A DNA stretch of 64,000 nucleotides from Endoconidiophora laricicola (GCA_001640655.1 LXGT01000114.1:1-64000), one strand, 5' to 3'. Counted from the stretch's first letter, positions 10,750 to 23,527 are shown. The notes: a model not told the origin generated them from the sequence alone. Made by a program: numbers and translations.

Positions 10750-12051
10750 TATGTGATTGCTACTACTACTAGCAGTACAATTCTTGGATAATAATCGACT
10801 GCGGCTAGCTGAACCCCACCATAGCCGAGAACTCACGATTCACTCGCAGCACAACTTCGGTTTACTGGCAACCTGCACTTTCCTAAAAGCGCAGACCCTA
10901 GTGTCCTGGTCATGCTCCTGCTCCTATGTTCTCTTGTGTTTAGTCGTTGCTCATGCTGGCTCACGCAGTTGCCGTGAAGCCGGAAAAAAGCAGGATAATG
11001 CTTATACTTCTAGCACTATAATCGTAGTAGCAGCAGCAACCGTGAATTTGTGAATTTGTCGTGCCCAGATCCCAGATACTACGGCAAGAGCTTTATCGTG
11101 GGCTTCACAGCGAGATTTGTTTCTTACTCCTACACAATGCAATCAGAACTTCCTGGCCATCTCCCATTCGCTGTTTGCGTTTGATCCTCGCTCTTCATTT
11201 TTATTCTTCCCTGGATCCGTCGTCTACACCTACCCTTATCTGAACTACTACTATATCTTTCCATAACGCCTGCCTCCACAGACTAGCCGGCCTTGACTAC
11301 AGGGCCCTTTTACGAGTATCACTAGTTGCTTTTACGGACCGCGCTGGTTCATTTTCTAACCGTCGGCAATAATCATTGTCATATTATTCATCTTCTTCGC
11401 TGCCGACTTTGATCAACTTCTTTTTCTGCGTCTGGGCCTCCATCCCTGGAAAGTCTCGAAATCGTTACTGTACAAGACGGCTGCCTGTCTGTTTGCATTG
11501 AGAACTGCCAACTGCTTTTGCTTTGCCTTTTGCCTGCCTGTCTGGCCTGCCAAGCCCAAAAAAATACCAGTTGTCGCTGCTGCCTCTAGACAACACGCAA
11601 AGTCCGGTTCTGGGTTTGAACCGACACCAAAAAGCATCTTGGAAGTGCCCTAAGCTCAAAAAGTCAAACGTCATCCTTCCCACCTTTCTCATATCGCCCA
11701 ACTACCGCCACTCTATCGCTAACACTGATTTGCTGCTGTCGCCTCATCAACGCTAGACCCAGTTGTTTCTAATCTTACGCAACTGCTGACTGGCTACGAA
11801 CTGACCACTAACTAACCGACTACATACAACTGCGAATCTAACTACACCCGCACTTGCATACAATACCCCCAACTGCGATTGCTGCCGCTTCTACTACAGT
11901 CACAGTTCGTTTGTTGTCTGTCCAACTCTGCCGTCATCGCCGCAGTCGCCAACCCGCTTTCTGAATTAAATACCACCGCTACTCTCATCTCGATACCGAT
12001 ACTCTACCCAGCGCGCTGTTGCCAGAACGCATTTATTCCCTTTCGCAATAT
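10750..12051 (+). other. C/T-rich leader upstream of the kinase gene
   Basis: From about 10.75 kb the plus strand turns pyrimidine-rich and stays so up to the kinase start, the pattern seen before other genes here (for example the monooxygenase). It is probably promoter plus a long 5' untranslated region. Short upstream frames occur (10757-11053, 11523-11756, and 11879-12196, which overlaps the kinase start in another frame) and could restrain translation. Around 11785-11835 the DNA is rich in CTAAC/ACTGAC-like words. Transcript ends are unknown. Confidence 0.4.
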
Positions 12052-15000
12052 ATGCCCACCATGGCGACACCAGAGAGCATCGTTGAGGCCACTAGCGATA
12101 TCATTAGTATGCAGCCTTTCTTCTCTTGTGCTCCCACATCACCGTTGTCCTACAGTCGGATTAGACCATCTGACCTCTATATCGACCAAGACCTAGGTGG
12201 TGGAATCCCCTCTTGCACATTACCGGACGTACCGGCGTCTAGAGTTAATGCAAAATTCCAAAATATGCCACCCAAACTAGCGCTTGCTTTCGCTGCGACT
12301 ACCGAAGAAATACATACTAACTTAAATGCAATTTGCCGTTTTGTAGGCCCCGAGGTTACTCACGTCGAGTCTGCATCCGCCGATGCTTCGCGCCAAACAA
12401 CGTTGATCGCTCACGACTCCAACATTACCGCGTATCAACACCAAGTGCGGTCGCAACACCCTCTAGAACCGTCGCCTTTACATCAAAACCAAGAAACATC
12501 ATCATTCTCCACTCTAGAGACACCCTCTACCCCCGCTGTGCGCTTTGCTTCTCCCACCGCGGAGATTATGCCCATACCCGCCGTGGAAACTACGAGTCCA
12601 ACATCGCCTGCCATCAGCGCCTTTCAGGCCACATTGACACCGCCGCCACCGCAATCTGATGCGATTGCCATTGAATCGCGGAACCAGATCGAACAACTTT
12701 CTCGAACACTCAAGGAAGTAAATCTGCGTAGCCATCGCATAGTCTTTGAGCCTATAGTGTCGCTACCGCCCTCCAGAGTATGTGACATCACACCTTTCTA
12801 CACCTACATCACTTCACATCCCATGCCTAGCCCAGACAGTCTTGCCTGATATCGGCTTCTGTTCCTTCTCTATTGGTCCTGCCGCTGCCTCTGTTTGAGA
12901 CATGGGTGTCTGTTATCTACTTTATTTATAAAACTGCTACTGCTTCTTTGCATCACACCCCCAAAAAAATCCGTCCGCCCGTCACCGCAAATTATCTTTT
13001 ACAGAGCCGCACTGTCTCCTGGAGATCGCCGCTATCGCTGGCTTTATTTGGCTGCCGAGTTGGTTTGCTACTCTTCATCCTTATCTCTTGTGAGATATAT
13101 TGTGCCTAGAACCACATCCAATAGCTTTTGCATGCAATGCCGCTCCGTCTATCTGCAATCTGCCCTTGTTTCTGCTTGCCCCATTGAGCCTACCCTCTGA
13201 TCTCCCTGATTTATATCCCTTGTCGCAAATCAAATCATCTATAAACGTGCAGTGCCTAGCGACATATGCAGGCTTCCATGCATGTGGCCAATAAACTAAA
13301 GTTTGTGCTATAATGTTACAGCTATCTGCACAAGTACCGTTTGAGTTCCTTGATTTGTTTACTACCAAAGATGCAGCAAGTAATATGTATAGTAGCATAC
13401 TATTGCATTATGTAGTACATGGCAAGGTCTTATAAAATACAGAAAACACCTTTGTATAGAAGAGAACATGCCTAACTCTAACATACCATATTATAGGTTC
13501 CTTCTCATGAGTCTATGCCTATGAGCCCACACCAACGTCCCTTAGATTCACCCGCAGGTCCTGGCTCAAGTATGGCTTCTATCAGCTCACCGCCGCTTAC
13601 ACCATCTGGCACTGATGCCGATTTCGGGGCATCAAGAGCTGCCAAACATCATGCTACCAACTCTGGAGATGGTATCATAACTCCGCAGCCATCTTCATCA
13701 CAAGACGCATCGTCACCTCGTCACAATCAGGCAGAGTTCCGTCAAGGAAAGGTATCAGCAGACCATCTCACCCCCCGTCCTAATACGGCCGAAGACAACG
13801 CTCGCCAAAACAACCATCGCCGCGGTATGTTTTCTTTAGGGCCTGGGGGTTCGACGCCCAACTCCAGAGAAAGTAGTCCTTCAAGAGCTGCGTCCTACTA
13901 TAGCAGGCCATTCACGCCCGCCGGTGACTCTAAGAACCCATACGCTGCAAGCAAACGTACTGCACCTACAACACACCCCAAAAGCATCGAGCCACGATTC
14001 CATTTCTCCCGCAAAAAGAAGCATGGTTCTCCGTCTACGTCAAATTCGAGTCTACTTTCGCCAGATAAACGGCATTACGCTAAAGACGATTTGAATCACT
14101 CGGATACCAACGGCACAGCAAAGAGTTCCATGGTCGATTTGAAGCGTTTTTTCAAAAAGAATCACAATAATAGCAAACATGACAAGTCTCCCGGAAGCAA
14201 GACCAAAACCCCTACATCATCTAAGGCAAACCATTCTATGCCATTTGGCGAGGATCACGGCCTGGTGACTAAATACGGAAAGTTTGGCAAAGTCCTTGGC
14301 TCCGGTGCCGGTGGATCAGTACGTGTTATGAAACGTAGTGACGATAACACTGTATTCGCTGTGAAGGAATTCAGAGCCCGCCATACTTACGAGTCCGAGA
14401 AAGAGTATGCAAAAAAGCTCACGGGTGAATTCTGTATTGGATCAACTCTTCATCATGGCAACGTCATTGAGACGCTCGACATTATTCAGGAGCGCGGTCG
14501 CTGGTTTGTTGTCATGGAATATGCACCATTCGATCTGTTTGCCATCGTCATGACTGGGAAGATGACTCGCCCGGAAGTTAGCTGTTGCTTCCTCCAAATT
14601 CTTAACGGTGTCACATATCTGCATAGCATGGGCCTTGCCCATAGAGATCTCAAACTTGACAATGTGGTCGTTAGTGCGAATGGCATCATGAAGATTATCG
14701 ACTTTGGAAGTGCCCATGTCTTCAGTTACCCGTTTGAAGACGGAATTATCAAAGCCAAGGGTAGGTGGCACGTTCTTCATGATATTGAATATGACAGGCA
14801 AATTACTCATAACTAACATGTATATAGGTATCGTGGGATCCGATCCATACCTCGCCCCCGAAGTTTACGATGAGAAGCTTTACGACCCACGAACTGTTGA
14901 CATCTGGTCACTGGGAATCATCTACTGCTGTATGACACTGCGTCGTTTCCCTTGGAAGGTGCCTCGCATGACCGACAACAGTTACAAGCTCTTCGCTTCT

Positions 15001-15534
15001 GAACCAACGCCCGGCCACGACCCGTCCAGAATGCTACTTCCTATGAGCCCGACTCCGGCACCTGCAAATCACGAGCCTGGTGATTACTTCTCATCCAATC
15101 ACGGCAAACCCAGAGATTACGGTACTTCATCCGTGCCCGTGACGCCCGGATCGAAAGCAACATCCCCCACTCCTGCCGAGTCATCGCGCCATCACGGAAA
15201 GCAAAGATCTGCTGCTGCACTTGATGCCTTGAGTCCCAATCCACAAACACCGTCAGCACACGCATCAGAAAAGAAAGAGGTCATAAAGGGGCCATGGCGT
15301 ATCCTGCGTTTACTGCCCAAGGAAAGCAGAAAAGTTGTCAACGGAATGCTCACTATCGATCCTTTAAAACGTATGACAATGGATCAGATTATCGCAGATG
15401 ATTGGGTTGCCAACACAGTCATTTGCCAGCAGCCGCCCGGTGGCGAGGTCATCAAGGCCCTAGACCATACGCACACGTTGGAACCACCACTGCCTCCGGC
15501 TCAAAATCACTCCAAGCCTCCGCAACAAAGGTAG
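12052..15534 (+). CDS. Sat4/Hal-type serine/threonine protein kinase
   Basis: Three exons (12052-12777, 13497-14760, 14828-15534) give 898 residues. Fungus-specific Hal4/Sat4/Npr1-group kinases regulate plasma-membrane transporters, especially potassium uptake and nutrient permeases. Residues 1 to about 500 are Ser/Pro/Thr-rich and likely unstructured. The kinase domain has the glycine loop GSGAGGSV, VAIK-type lysine in FAVKEF, catalytic loop HRDLKLDN, IDFGSA, and APE in DPYLAPEVYD. A low-complexity insertion (about 15020-15290) splits the C-lobe before the last helices. Exon 1 is joined because a GTATGT donor at 12778 and a CTAAC-preceded TTATAG at 13496 are both phase 0 and give SLPPSR-VPSHESMP without a break. 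ATG 12052 is first in frame; ATG 12061 has the better context (CACCATGG). The 719-nt intron 1 is the longest here. Confidence 0.87.
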
Positions 15535-16372
15535 ACTCAAGGGTGCTACTTTGTGTCATGTGAAAACCCTTGCTTAGCTGAGCCCCGCGGTTTTCGATTT
15601 AGGTAAAGGGTCGGTTACTATTAAATAGTGGGGAGATATATACGGTTCAGTTAATTTTGTCTTAGGTCTGCAGCGTAGTCATTTTGTTATCCTCTTCCTT
15701 GTAGGCCTTTGTCTGGATTGCCTCTTGTTGTTTTCTTTTTTGTTTTATTTGCTTCATTTCCTTTTATCACTTTCCTTATACTAAAACACCAGTAGCGCCT
15801 TCATAGCAGCGAACACGGTGACACCTAGAACAGGTGATTGGGATCACTTATATTATCACTCATATAAGCTTTTTTATTTATTAATCATTTTAATCGTAGG
15901 TGCTGGTCATATATGTAGTAGAATATAACCATGAGTAAACATGCGTGCATAAAGGATGTTGTTAATCGGTAGTTTGGGAAAGTCTTGTGTTAATTGCTTT
16001 GCTCTTACGTCAACTGCCAGCTGTCAGTAAGAACTCGCCAGCTGATATATGCCTTCCGACTATACAATCAGAGTTTTTCTTGCTCACAGCATGGCGTTAG
16101 CGTCCATGCTGTTAAGCTATTAGCGGGTTTTTCGGCCATCACACGGTGGGTATTGCTTGGAGGTGGTTTAACGAACGAATGTGCTAGATTCAACTGGAAG
16201 AAAGGATTCCAGAAGCTCTTGGAATTTGCATCCATAAATTTAATTTTTCTATTGTTGTCGACTTTGTTTCTTTTGAACATCAACTTTTTCTTTTTTTTTT
16301 TTTTTTGGCTCTTCGACTTCCCATTGAACTTTGGCATTTCTAGCGTCGCTAAATTCTTTTTTCTTTTCCAAA
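15535..16372. other. kinase 3' region and HSP10 promoter
   Basis: The first few hundred bases are T-rich and probably the kinase 3' untranslated region. The last 500 bases are the HSP10 promoter, containing a heat shock element at 16207-16224 and a long T run at about 16293-16306. Frames on both strands here are chance. Confidence 0.5.
16207..16224 (+). promoter_or_regulatory. heat shock element of HSP10
   Basis: TTCnnGAAnnTCTnnGAA lies 149-166 bp upstream of the HSP10 start codon. Heat shock factor binds alternating nGAAn/nTTCn units every 5 bp; three of four units here are perfect and the fourth differs at one base. Location in front of a chaperonin gene makes it very likely functional. 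Confidence 0.65.
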
Positions 16373-17340
16373 ATGGTATGATTTCCTCTGTTCTTGTTTC
16401 TTTATTTCGTCTAGACGTTCAACTTGATAGCAATGCATTGGTGTATCTTTCATAGAGCGGAACGGACTTGGAGAAGAAGAAGCTGAAACAGAGAGATGTG
16501 TGTGAGAGGAGGAGCATTTTCCAACAAGAAAGTCTTATCTCTCGCTCAAGAAGAACGGTTTTTTTGGACCAGGCTAGTCAAGACTATTGATGTGCTATCA
16601 TATTTCTTGCGAGCATAGCAGCTAGCTGATACTCAATTGTATCTTGTCTCGGCCCTTGGTGGGTTGAGCTTGATCTCGGGGTATCATGATGCAATCAACA
16701 TCTAGCCATCTAGTCTACAACAACTTAAGTACTCCATCGTCTTTAGGGGCTTGACTGCCTTGCTATGATTACGTCATGTATCTAGCTTGAAGGCCTTTAT
16801 TGCTTTCTTCTTCTTCTTTTCCAGGCCTTCCATATATCTCTAGACGGTGCCGAATATCCACCGCCCCTCTCTCTCTCCCTGTATGACTAAATAGCTAACA
16901 TCCATCTTCTTTTCTTCTTCTTTTCTACACAATAGGCCACTTCTCTTCGTTCTATCCGCTCCCTCGCGCCTCTTCTCGACCGCGTGCTGATTCAGCGCGT
17001 CAAGGCCGAGACTAAGACTGCCAGCGGAATCTTCCTGCCCGAGTCGTCTGTCGAGAAACTGAACGAGGGCAAGGTTCTCGCCGTCGGCCCCGGCGGCCTG
17101 GATAAGGACGGCAAGCGTATCCCCATTGGAGTCAGCGTCGGCGACCGTGTGCTGATCCCCGCCTTCGGCGGCTCGCCCGTCAAGGTCGGCGAGGAAGACT
17201 ACCAGCTGTTCCGTGACAGCGAGTACGTACTTTTGCTAGGCCTCGTTCTCACTTTCGTCGTCCCTCTTAGAAGAATTACTTGCGATCTTGAAAGCTGACG
17301 TTTTTTGTTTAATAGTATCCTCGCCAAGATCAACGAGTAA
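16373..17340 (+). CDS. HSP10: 10 kDa mitochondrial heat shock protein (co-chaperonin)
   Basis: Three exons: the start codon alone (16373-16375), 16936-17222, and 17316-17340, giving 104 residues, the usual Hsp10 length. Hsp10 caps the Hsp60 barrel in the mitochondrial matrix and is needed to fold imported proteins. Family motifs are PLLDRVLIQRV near the start, ASGIFLPESS, the VLAVGPGG turn, GDRVLIPAFGG and the C-terminal ILAKIN. Exon 2 contains no ATG before these motifs, so a start from exon 1 is needed; ATG followed by the GTATGA donor at 16376 supplies it and joins in frame to GCCACTTCT. Retaining intron 1 (560 nt) ends translation at codon 3. Intron 2 is 93 nt. A heat shock element lies upstream. 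Codons are strongly C-ending, as for a highly expressed gene. Confidence 0.93.
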
Positions 17341-18479
17341 AAAGCTCTTCTCTCGCAATTTACGACTTTTTTCTCTACATGATACCCATGAAGATGCCGA
17401 CACACGTCAAAACCGTCTTACTATTCTTCTTTTCTCTCTCTGAAATATTCTCTTATTCTTTCCAAAGCAACCATGAAGATCTACTTATGATTCACACCCT
17501 AGCTTTATAGAGCTTGATAATCCCTTCCTTTCTATCAAGACAGGAATATTCTGGCTCTGTAATGGAATCGTATCACTGTTTTGTTCACTGGTTCTTGTGT
17601 ACTACTACCACTTTTCTACAATTATAACGTTCCGAAAAAACGACCAAAAAAATGAAACTCTCGAGTTTGAACAGCTTATTAACTATGTACTATCAATCTT
17701 CTAAAATAAACTCTTCGTTATTCGATTCTCTCGTCTTTTTATACTGTTGTTTCGTACACCAAGTCGTTCTCAATTCTATCAAAATTTCACTAGCTCTACA
17801 ACTCATATACTTGGCTACACAAAAGTAGTCATGATCCTGAGACAGATACTGTGTAGTATAACTCAATAAGATACGACACTATGGCCATCATTTGATAATA
17901 TACAAGAGGATGATCATAACATAATTCACGAAATTGATACAACATCAAAGCAAGTCATTCTAATAACTTCACAGCGAATGTGATATTCTCAATTAACAAT
18001 AGAATCAGCTTCGATACACTGCCCGATCGACAACAAGATATAAAAGAATGAAAATAAAAGCAGAACAAAAATCCAACCGATAGCAGTGATGTTGGGTTCT
18101 ATGTATGTGACCCGACGGCAAAGCACCAGGCTTTCCGAACCCGATATAACCCCCCAAAAATAGTTCCTTACATTTAACAACAAAAAGAAATAAGAAAAGC
18201 AAAAAATGAAGGCCTTTTGTGTAGACCATACATACAACTTGTTAAAGCAAGTAAGTCTAATTGTGTAAGAAATAATGACAAGAAAATACAGTATTGCAAT
18301 AGAAGATAAAAACAAAATAGAATGATAGAAAAGAATGCATGGTGATGATGATGTTGGGTTAGGAAAGGATAAGTCGTAAACGTTAGGAAGTGAGCGAACA
18401 AGAATAAATAATAAAGAGAGGGCAGTGAAACCAAACATAACCATGTAAGAGCAAACGACTTGATCCCCGGTGTAGCTTC
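17341..18479. other. convergent 3' spacer HSP10 / CSC1-like
   Basis: This 1.1-kb AT-rich region lies between two stop codons. A 164-codon minus-strand frame at 17989-18483 is hydrophobic but follows a T-rich strand, continues out of frame from the channel gene and has no family resemblance, so I treat it as 3' untranslated DNA. Confidence 0.5.
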
Positions 18480-21400
18480 TCACAGGTTGATCAGATCAAC
18501 TTCGTCAAAGTCAGGTGGATTGCGTCCATAAACTACGCGAGTCTTGGAGTCCAGTGCAGTGCCAGCGTTGCTGGCAGGAAGATAATCACTCAGGTTCTGC
18601 ATCTGACGGATCTCGTCATCACTGACACCGATATCGTCGCGCGGCAGCCATACCGTGGGCCGGCGAGCACGCAGCGCATAATGGAGAAAGGCATAGCGGA
18701 CGAGCACGTTACGCTCCTCAGGAGCCAAGTCCTCAATTTCGTCGTGGTAGCCTACAAATAGAGCGTCGCCAATGCTCCGCTGTGCCTCCATATCCTTGTG
18801 CTTTTGCTTTTTCCGGTACTCAGCAGCGTTGTCGCGGACTTTACCAAGCGTCAGCGCGCGTCCGGCCCGACTGTCGTTAGCCCAGGTGCCGATGCGCTTG
18901 ACGGGGTTTATTGAGGCCGTCATCGAACGTGCCAGCTTCTTCAACTCGATGTCATCTTCTTCGTTAGAGCGCTGGCCGGGCGCTAGCATGGGATACGAGT
19001 CATCGCCATTGTCATGGTCGCCATCGTCGCTAGCGATGCCAAGACGCTTGTTCTGAGCTCTCTGAAAGGCTTCGTCGCGGATAACTGCCTCATCCTCATA
19101 GGTTATGGGAAGATACCGCAAAAGGGGACCGAAGGAGCGATTCATTAGAATCTGGAATAAGGCCGTGAGGCCCAGGACCACAAGCATGACAATACCGTGC
19201 TCGGTGCATGACGCCTCGCCATCGCCGTCGACAGCAATAAAAAATAAACCAGCCAGGCAAAGCTCCATGACATAGAGACCAGTGAAGGTTTGGTTGATAG
19301 CGCGCGGGTATAGAATACCGCCAGTATCAATAGCAAAACGGTTGACATATAGCATGGAGTAACGCTGGGCGATCCAGAACAGACTGAAAGTGACGATAGC
19401 AAACAGTGAGATCAGAGGCGCAACAATAGCGTATACCAGTGCAATACAGGCAAAGTTGGTGTAGACAGGGAAGAAAGAACCCCAGCTGACGCTGGACAAG
19501 CTCACGTTTCTGGTCCACTTGTCTCGGGCAGTCGAATCAAAGAGCCGGGCAATGACATACCATCCAGCAAGAGCGCCAATCTGGAGCAGGGTACCGGACG
19601 AGGTCGATAGAGCCTGCAGAATCATGTAACTGAAGAAGTAGTTGGCAGACTTGGGCAGGTTCTCAGCTAGCAGGGACAGAATTGATGTCGGGTCCTTTGT
19701 CAAGCCCTGCAAATTGGCAAGCAACTCATCAGCACTGGCAGCAAAGAAGGACGCTACAGACACAATGAGAAAGACTGTGACGAAAAGGAAGATGAAGTAA
19801 GAGCGCTGAACAAACTCTGCCTTTTGAGCGCCGGTCTTGGCACCCTTGACCGTGGCTAGGAAATCGAGTATCATAGGGACCAGAACCAGCAGGATAGCAA
19901 GTAGCACGGTAGGCAACACACCGACAATGGAGCTAGAGATCTTGCGCATGTTTTCGGTGGCAACAAGGAAGCCGAGCCACTGAAACTGGTTCACCAGTGA
20001 GTCGATCTGTCCCAGCGACGCTGTAAAGGCAACGGGAATGGTCCAAAACATGATCATGGCGGCAACAGCAGTTGTTACTAGTGCTGTACGCGCCCACTCT
20101 TGCCACCATGGAATGGCCATGTTATCCCAAATGACATCTCGCGGCGAAACTTCATTAATACGAGGAGCCATCTGCTTGGGGACATGATGGATAGCAGATT
20201 GACAGGCCATGTGAGCAGCGACTTGGTGGTTAAATTGGATAAATGCCGAGTTCATCAGCGGGTATCTTTCGGGGTGCTTTTGGTCTTCTTCGATCTCCAT
20301 ATTGAGACGTGCCAGCTCGATGCGGCACCAATCGATAGTGTCAACCTTCTTGTTGATTAGCGGCAGGCCAGGCAGGAAATCCGGAGTCCACGTGAAGATA
20401 GGCAGTCTGTGCGTTGGGCGATGCTTCTTCTTAAGCCACTTCTCCCAAGCTGCAGCGGGAACCTCAGCACCCTCCTTTGGGATGTTGGTCTTCAGTGGGT
20501 TCGGATAGTCCAAGTCAGCAACGTCGATTGAGATGAGCTGGAAAGTCCACAACAGCCGGCGCCAAGCAGGTACATTCAGATCGTTCTTAACTTCGCGCTC
20601 AGCACTCTGGGGAACAGGCGAGGCATAACTGCCCTCGGGGGGCTTCCAAAACTCCCAGAAACGAGGCTTCACCTTGCTGTACATGTCATCGAGGTTATCA
20701 ATTCGGCGAACAGTATTGCTGTATACAGCAGGTGGCGGATCCTCTTGGCTCTGAACTCTAAATGTCGAATCCTGTGACGGACTAGGCGAATGGAAGGACG
20801 GATAAAAATCAGGGCTGCGACGACGGCCACCAGAGGGATCATAATCATCTGGAGCTTCCATTGCAGCGAAGCCATTTGTGTTATCAATGGTGCTATCCAT
20901 TCCTTGACTTACAGCTTTGATTCCATGGCCAGTCTTCTGCACACCACCAACAATGCCTTCACCCACTTTACCAACACCGCCAACGATGCCGCCGCCAACT
21001 TTGCCAACACCACCAATGACACCTCGACCAACCTTGGATAGACCAGAGGCAAACTTCTTGGTGCTAGTACTATCGGCGATGCTAAGACGCTTGCGGGCTT
21101 TGCTGACCGCATCAACTACATCGTCATCTTGGGCGTCGGCATTAGCTGCTGTCTCAACACCATCGGTGTTCTCGGCACGACGCTGGGCCTCGTCATCTTC
21201 ATGGGCACGGCGAGCAGCTAATTCTTCCTTGGAGGGACCCTTCTGACGTTGCTTTTTACGCAGTTTCTTCTCGTCCTTGGCCAGCTGCTTCATCTGGGCC
21301 GTCTTAGCTGCTTTAATCAACTCTGTCTCGGCGCACTCGAGCATCTTGTTTATCGAGTCACGCTCGTGGACTTTGTTAAGTAGAGCAGTAAGATCGCGAT

Positions 21401-22480
21401 TCAGCCAGATGTTTCTGATGCCGCCAGGGAAAACGTCGAAAAGACCACGAAGCGCATCTTCGCTCAACCACTTGGCAGGGATAGAGTTGACCAGAATAGT
21501 GGTTGCCGAAGCCCTCAAGCGATGTTCAGCACTGGTCAGGTAGTCTTGACGGAGTTTGATGTACACGCGCATCTCAAAGTAGAATACGGTGCAGACCCAA
21601 ATTACGACGCAAATAGCAAGGGTCAAATGCACGCCGTAGCGGTTTGTGTTTTCGGGTCTGACATTACCCCAAGCAAGTGTATCCAAGCCGGTTACGTCAC
21701 TGCTATTGTTGGCATCGGCCTTTTCGTTGATGTCCTGGCCCTTGCCATCGATATAATTCAAGGGGATCAAGATAGGAATAACAATGCAAGCGATAGGAAT
21801 GAAGATGACCAGTAACGTCTTGAGATACCGGAGAAAAAAGTAGGCATCAAGACCACATTTATTGATGATCTCACGGTCCTTGAAGGACATGAGAGCAATG
21901 ATCATGCCCCATGGCGTCCTTGGTGGGGGTTCGGTGCGCTCACGCTCGGGTACAAGATATGTTTTAGGTTTACTAATAGCGATGACATGTTAGTGAATGT
22001 TGTTGTGCTAGAATTCTTAGTGTGCTCTAAAGGTGGCGACTCTACAAGTAACAAGAGTATAGCTTTGTTTGGTCATTCCGCAATATAGAACTGTAGAGGA
22101 TGCAGAACACTAAAAAGAAAACCTTAAAGCTTATAACGAATGCAAGCTCAAGGATTACTAGGTAGGAACAAGATTTTTGGGGGGCATCTAGAATAGGAAA
22201 CTTACAAGATGCGTGCAAGGCGATTTCGCAGCAGTAGAAAGAGGCCGACTTGAACGGAGAAAATGACTATCGAAACTACCAACGCCGTGAGGAAAGAGTT
22301 CAAACTAACACCAGATAGCTTCTGAGCACTACCGCCTTCACCGTCGATATTATCGGCAGATGAAACAGAAGAGGAAGACGCTCGTGGCAATACCATAGCT
22401 TCAGTAAGCGTTGCAAAACCAGCAGCAACGAATCTCCGAGCCAGAGAGTCGCTAACCTGGCGTGGCAAAGGCCCTGCCAT
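18480..22480 (-). CDS. CSC1/OSCA-family osmosensitive cation channel
   Basis: Two exons (22480-22206 and 21972-18480) around a 233-nt intron give 1255 residues. The family (PHM7/Rsn1/Csc1, DUF221) forms plasma-membrane channels gated by osmotic or mechanical stress and passing calcium. An N-terminal membrane segment at about 66-86 is followed by FKPKTYLVPERERTEPPPRT, the family's junction motif, created exactly by the splice. The cytosolic domain includes PAKWLSEDALRGLFDVFPGG and then an unusual insertion rich in Gly-Val repeats. A second cytosolic motif is PKQMAPRINEVSPRDVIWDN (family R-x-EVxPxDVIW). At least seven further membrane segments follow. The C-terminal tail contains YHDEIEDLAPEERN and TVWLPRDDIGVSDDEI, matching the extracellular-tail domain of Phm7 proteins. 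It is larger than Csc1 (782) because of the insertion and tail. Confidence 0.92.
20920..21055 (-). repeat. Gly-Val tandem repeats inside the channel gene
   Basis: The encoded stretch at about residues 398-445 repeats GGVGKVGxGIV in an 11-residue period, about three to four units. The DNA repeats are imperfect, so the array is old or under selection at protein level. It sits in the first large cytosolic loop, after a charged coiled-coil-like segment (KDEKKLRKKQRQKG). Confidence 0.7.
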
Positions 22481-23527
22481 TGTAGTAGCGAGAGAGCGCC
22501 GTGGGAGCGAAAGCGTCGAAAGTACCGGCTAAGTGACAGCGCTTCGTCGGCAGTAGAAAGTGGGCTGGCAAGTGGTATTATAAGCCGCCAAACGGGCTTT
22601 CGTCTTCAAATGCCTACAGAGGGCGAAGTCTAATTTGGGGCTGGTGCAATAGTTAAACAGAATATCAGAGTTGCAGATGTGAAGGGTTGAAGAAAGAAGC
22701 CTCTGAGACTGAGACGATTTAATTGGCACGGAAGCAGATCGGTGCTCTAATTAAAAGCTAGACAGACAGCAGCCAGGGCGATACCGACTAACTATATGAG
22801 CTGCACGGAAAGCAGAGTGATAAGTAGCTGAAAGATGCGAGACACCAAGTGGGTGCGTGTGGGATGAGCGAAAAAGGCGTGTGGGTGGCAGGCCAACAGC
22901 GCATAAAGAAAATACCGAACAAAGATCGCCAAGCTGAGTTTTTCTTTCTATGGGCGTAAGGAAAAATGACGGGCAGGTTGATATGACGGTGAACTAGAAC
23001 AAGCTAAATAGGCGAGTGCTCAGCTCTCTTTGTAGCCCTTTTTGCGGTAAGCACGGAGAAGCACAGCATACAGCCAGGTCCAAAGCAGTAGTTCAATAAG
23101 CTGCGGGTAGAGTGTGGGAGACAGCAATGATAGGTAGATCAAATATTAGGGATACAGAACGAAGGTCGGTCGCCGTTGCGGATAGCTTGTTAGTACAGGT
23201 GAATAGTAAAGGACAGAGTCTGTATGAGTAAACGCAACCAGGGCCGACAAAGCACAGAGAGCGATTAGAATTCAAGGAAGAAATGAGCAAACCAACAAAA
23301 AGGGCGTCGTACAGTAAGGCGGCGATGACGATGATATAAGATCGCAAAAGGACCGGCAATGGAAACAAAAAGAAAAGATGCCGCCAGGAGAAAAGAAGCT
23401 CAGCACCTAGACAAAAGAAGGAAGACAGCGAAAACCAACAATAGGCGCTGCATGAAGTCTCAAGGCAAGGACCAGCGGTGGACTTGCGACCAGGGCAGGA
23501 AATTCTGCCCACGGGATCGTTGTTTCC

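Noticed and set aside
15994..16455. 153-codon hydrophobic frame upstream of HSP10
   Set aside because: It runs through a poly-T tract, the heat shock element and the HSP10 start and intron; composition explains its hydrophobicity.
17989..18483. 164-codon hydrophobic frame after the channel gene
   Set aside because: T-rich 3' DNA read on the minus strand; no similarity to any family and out of frame with the channel.
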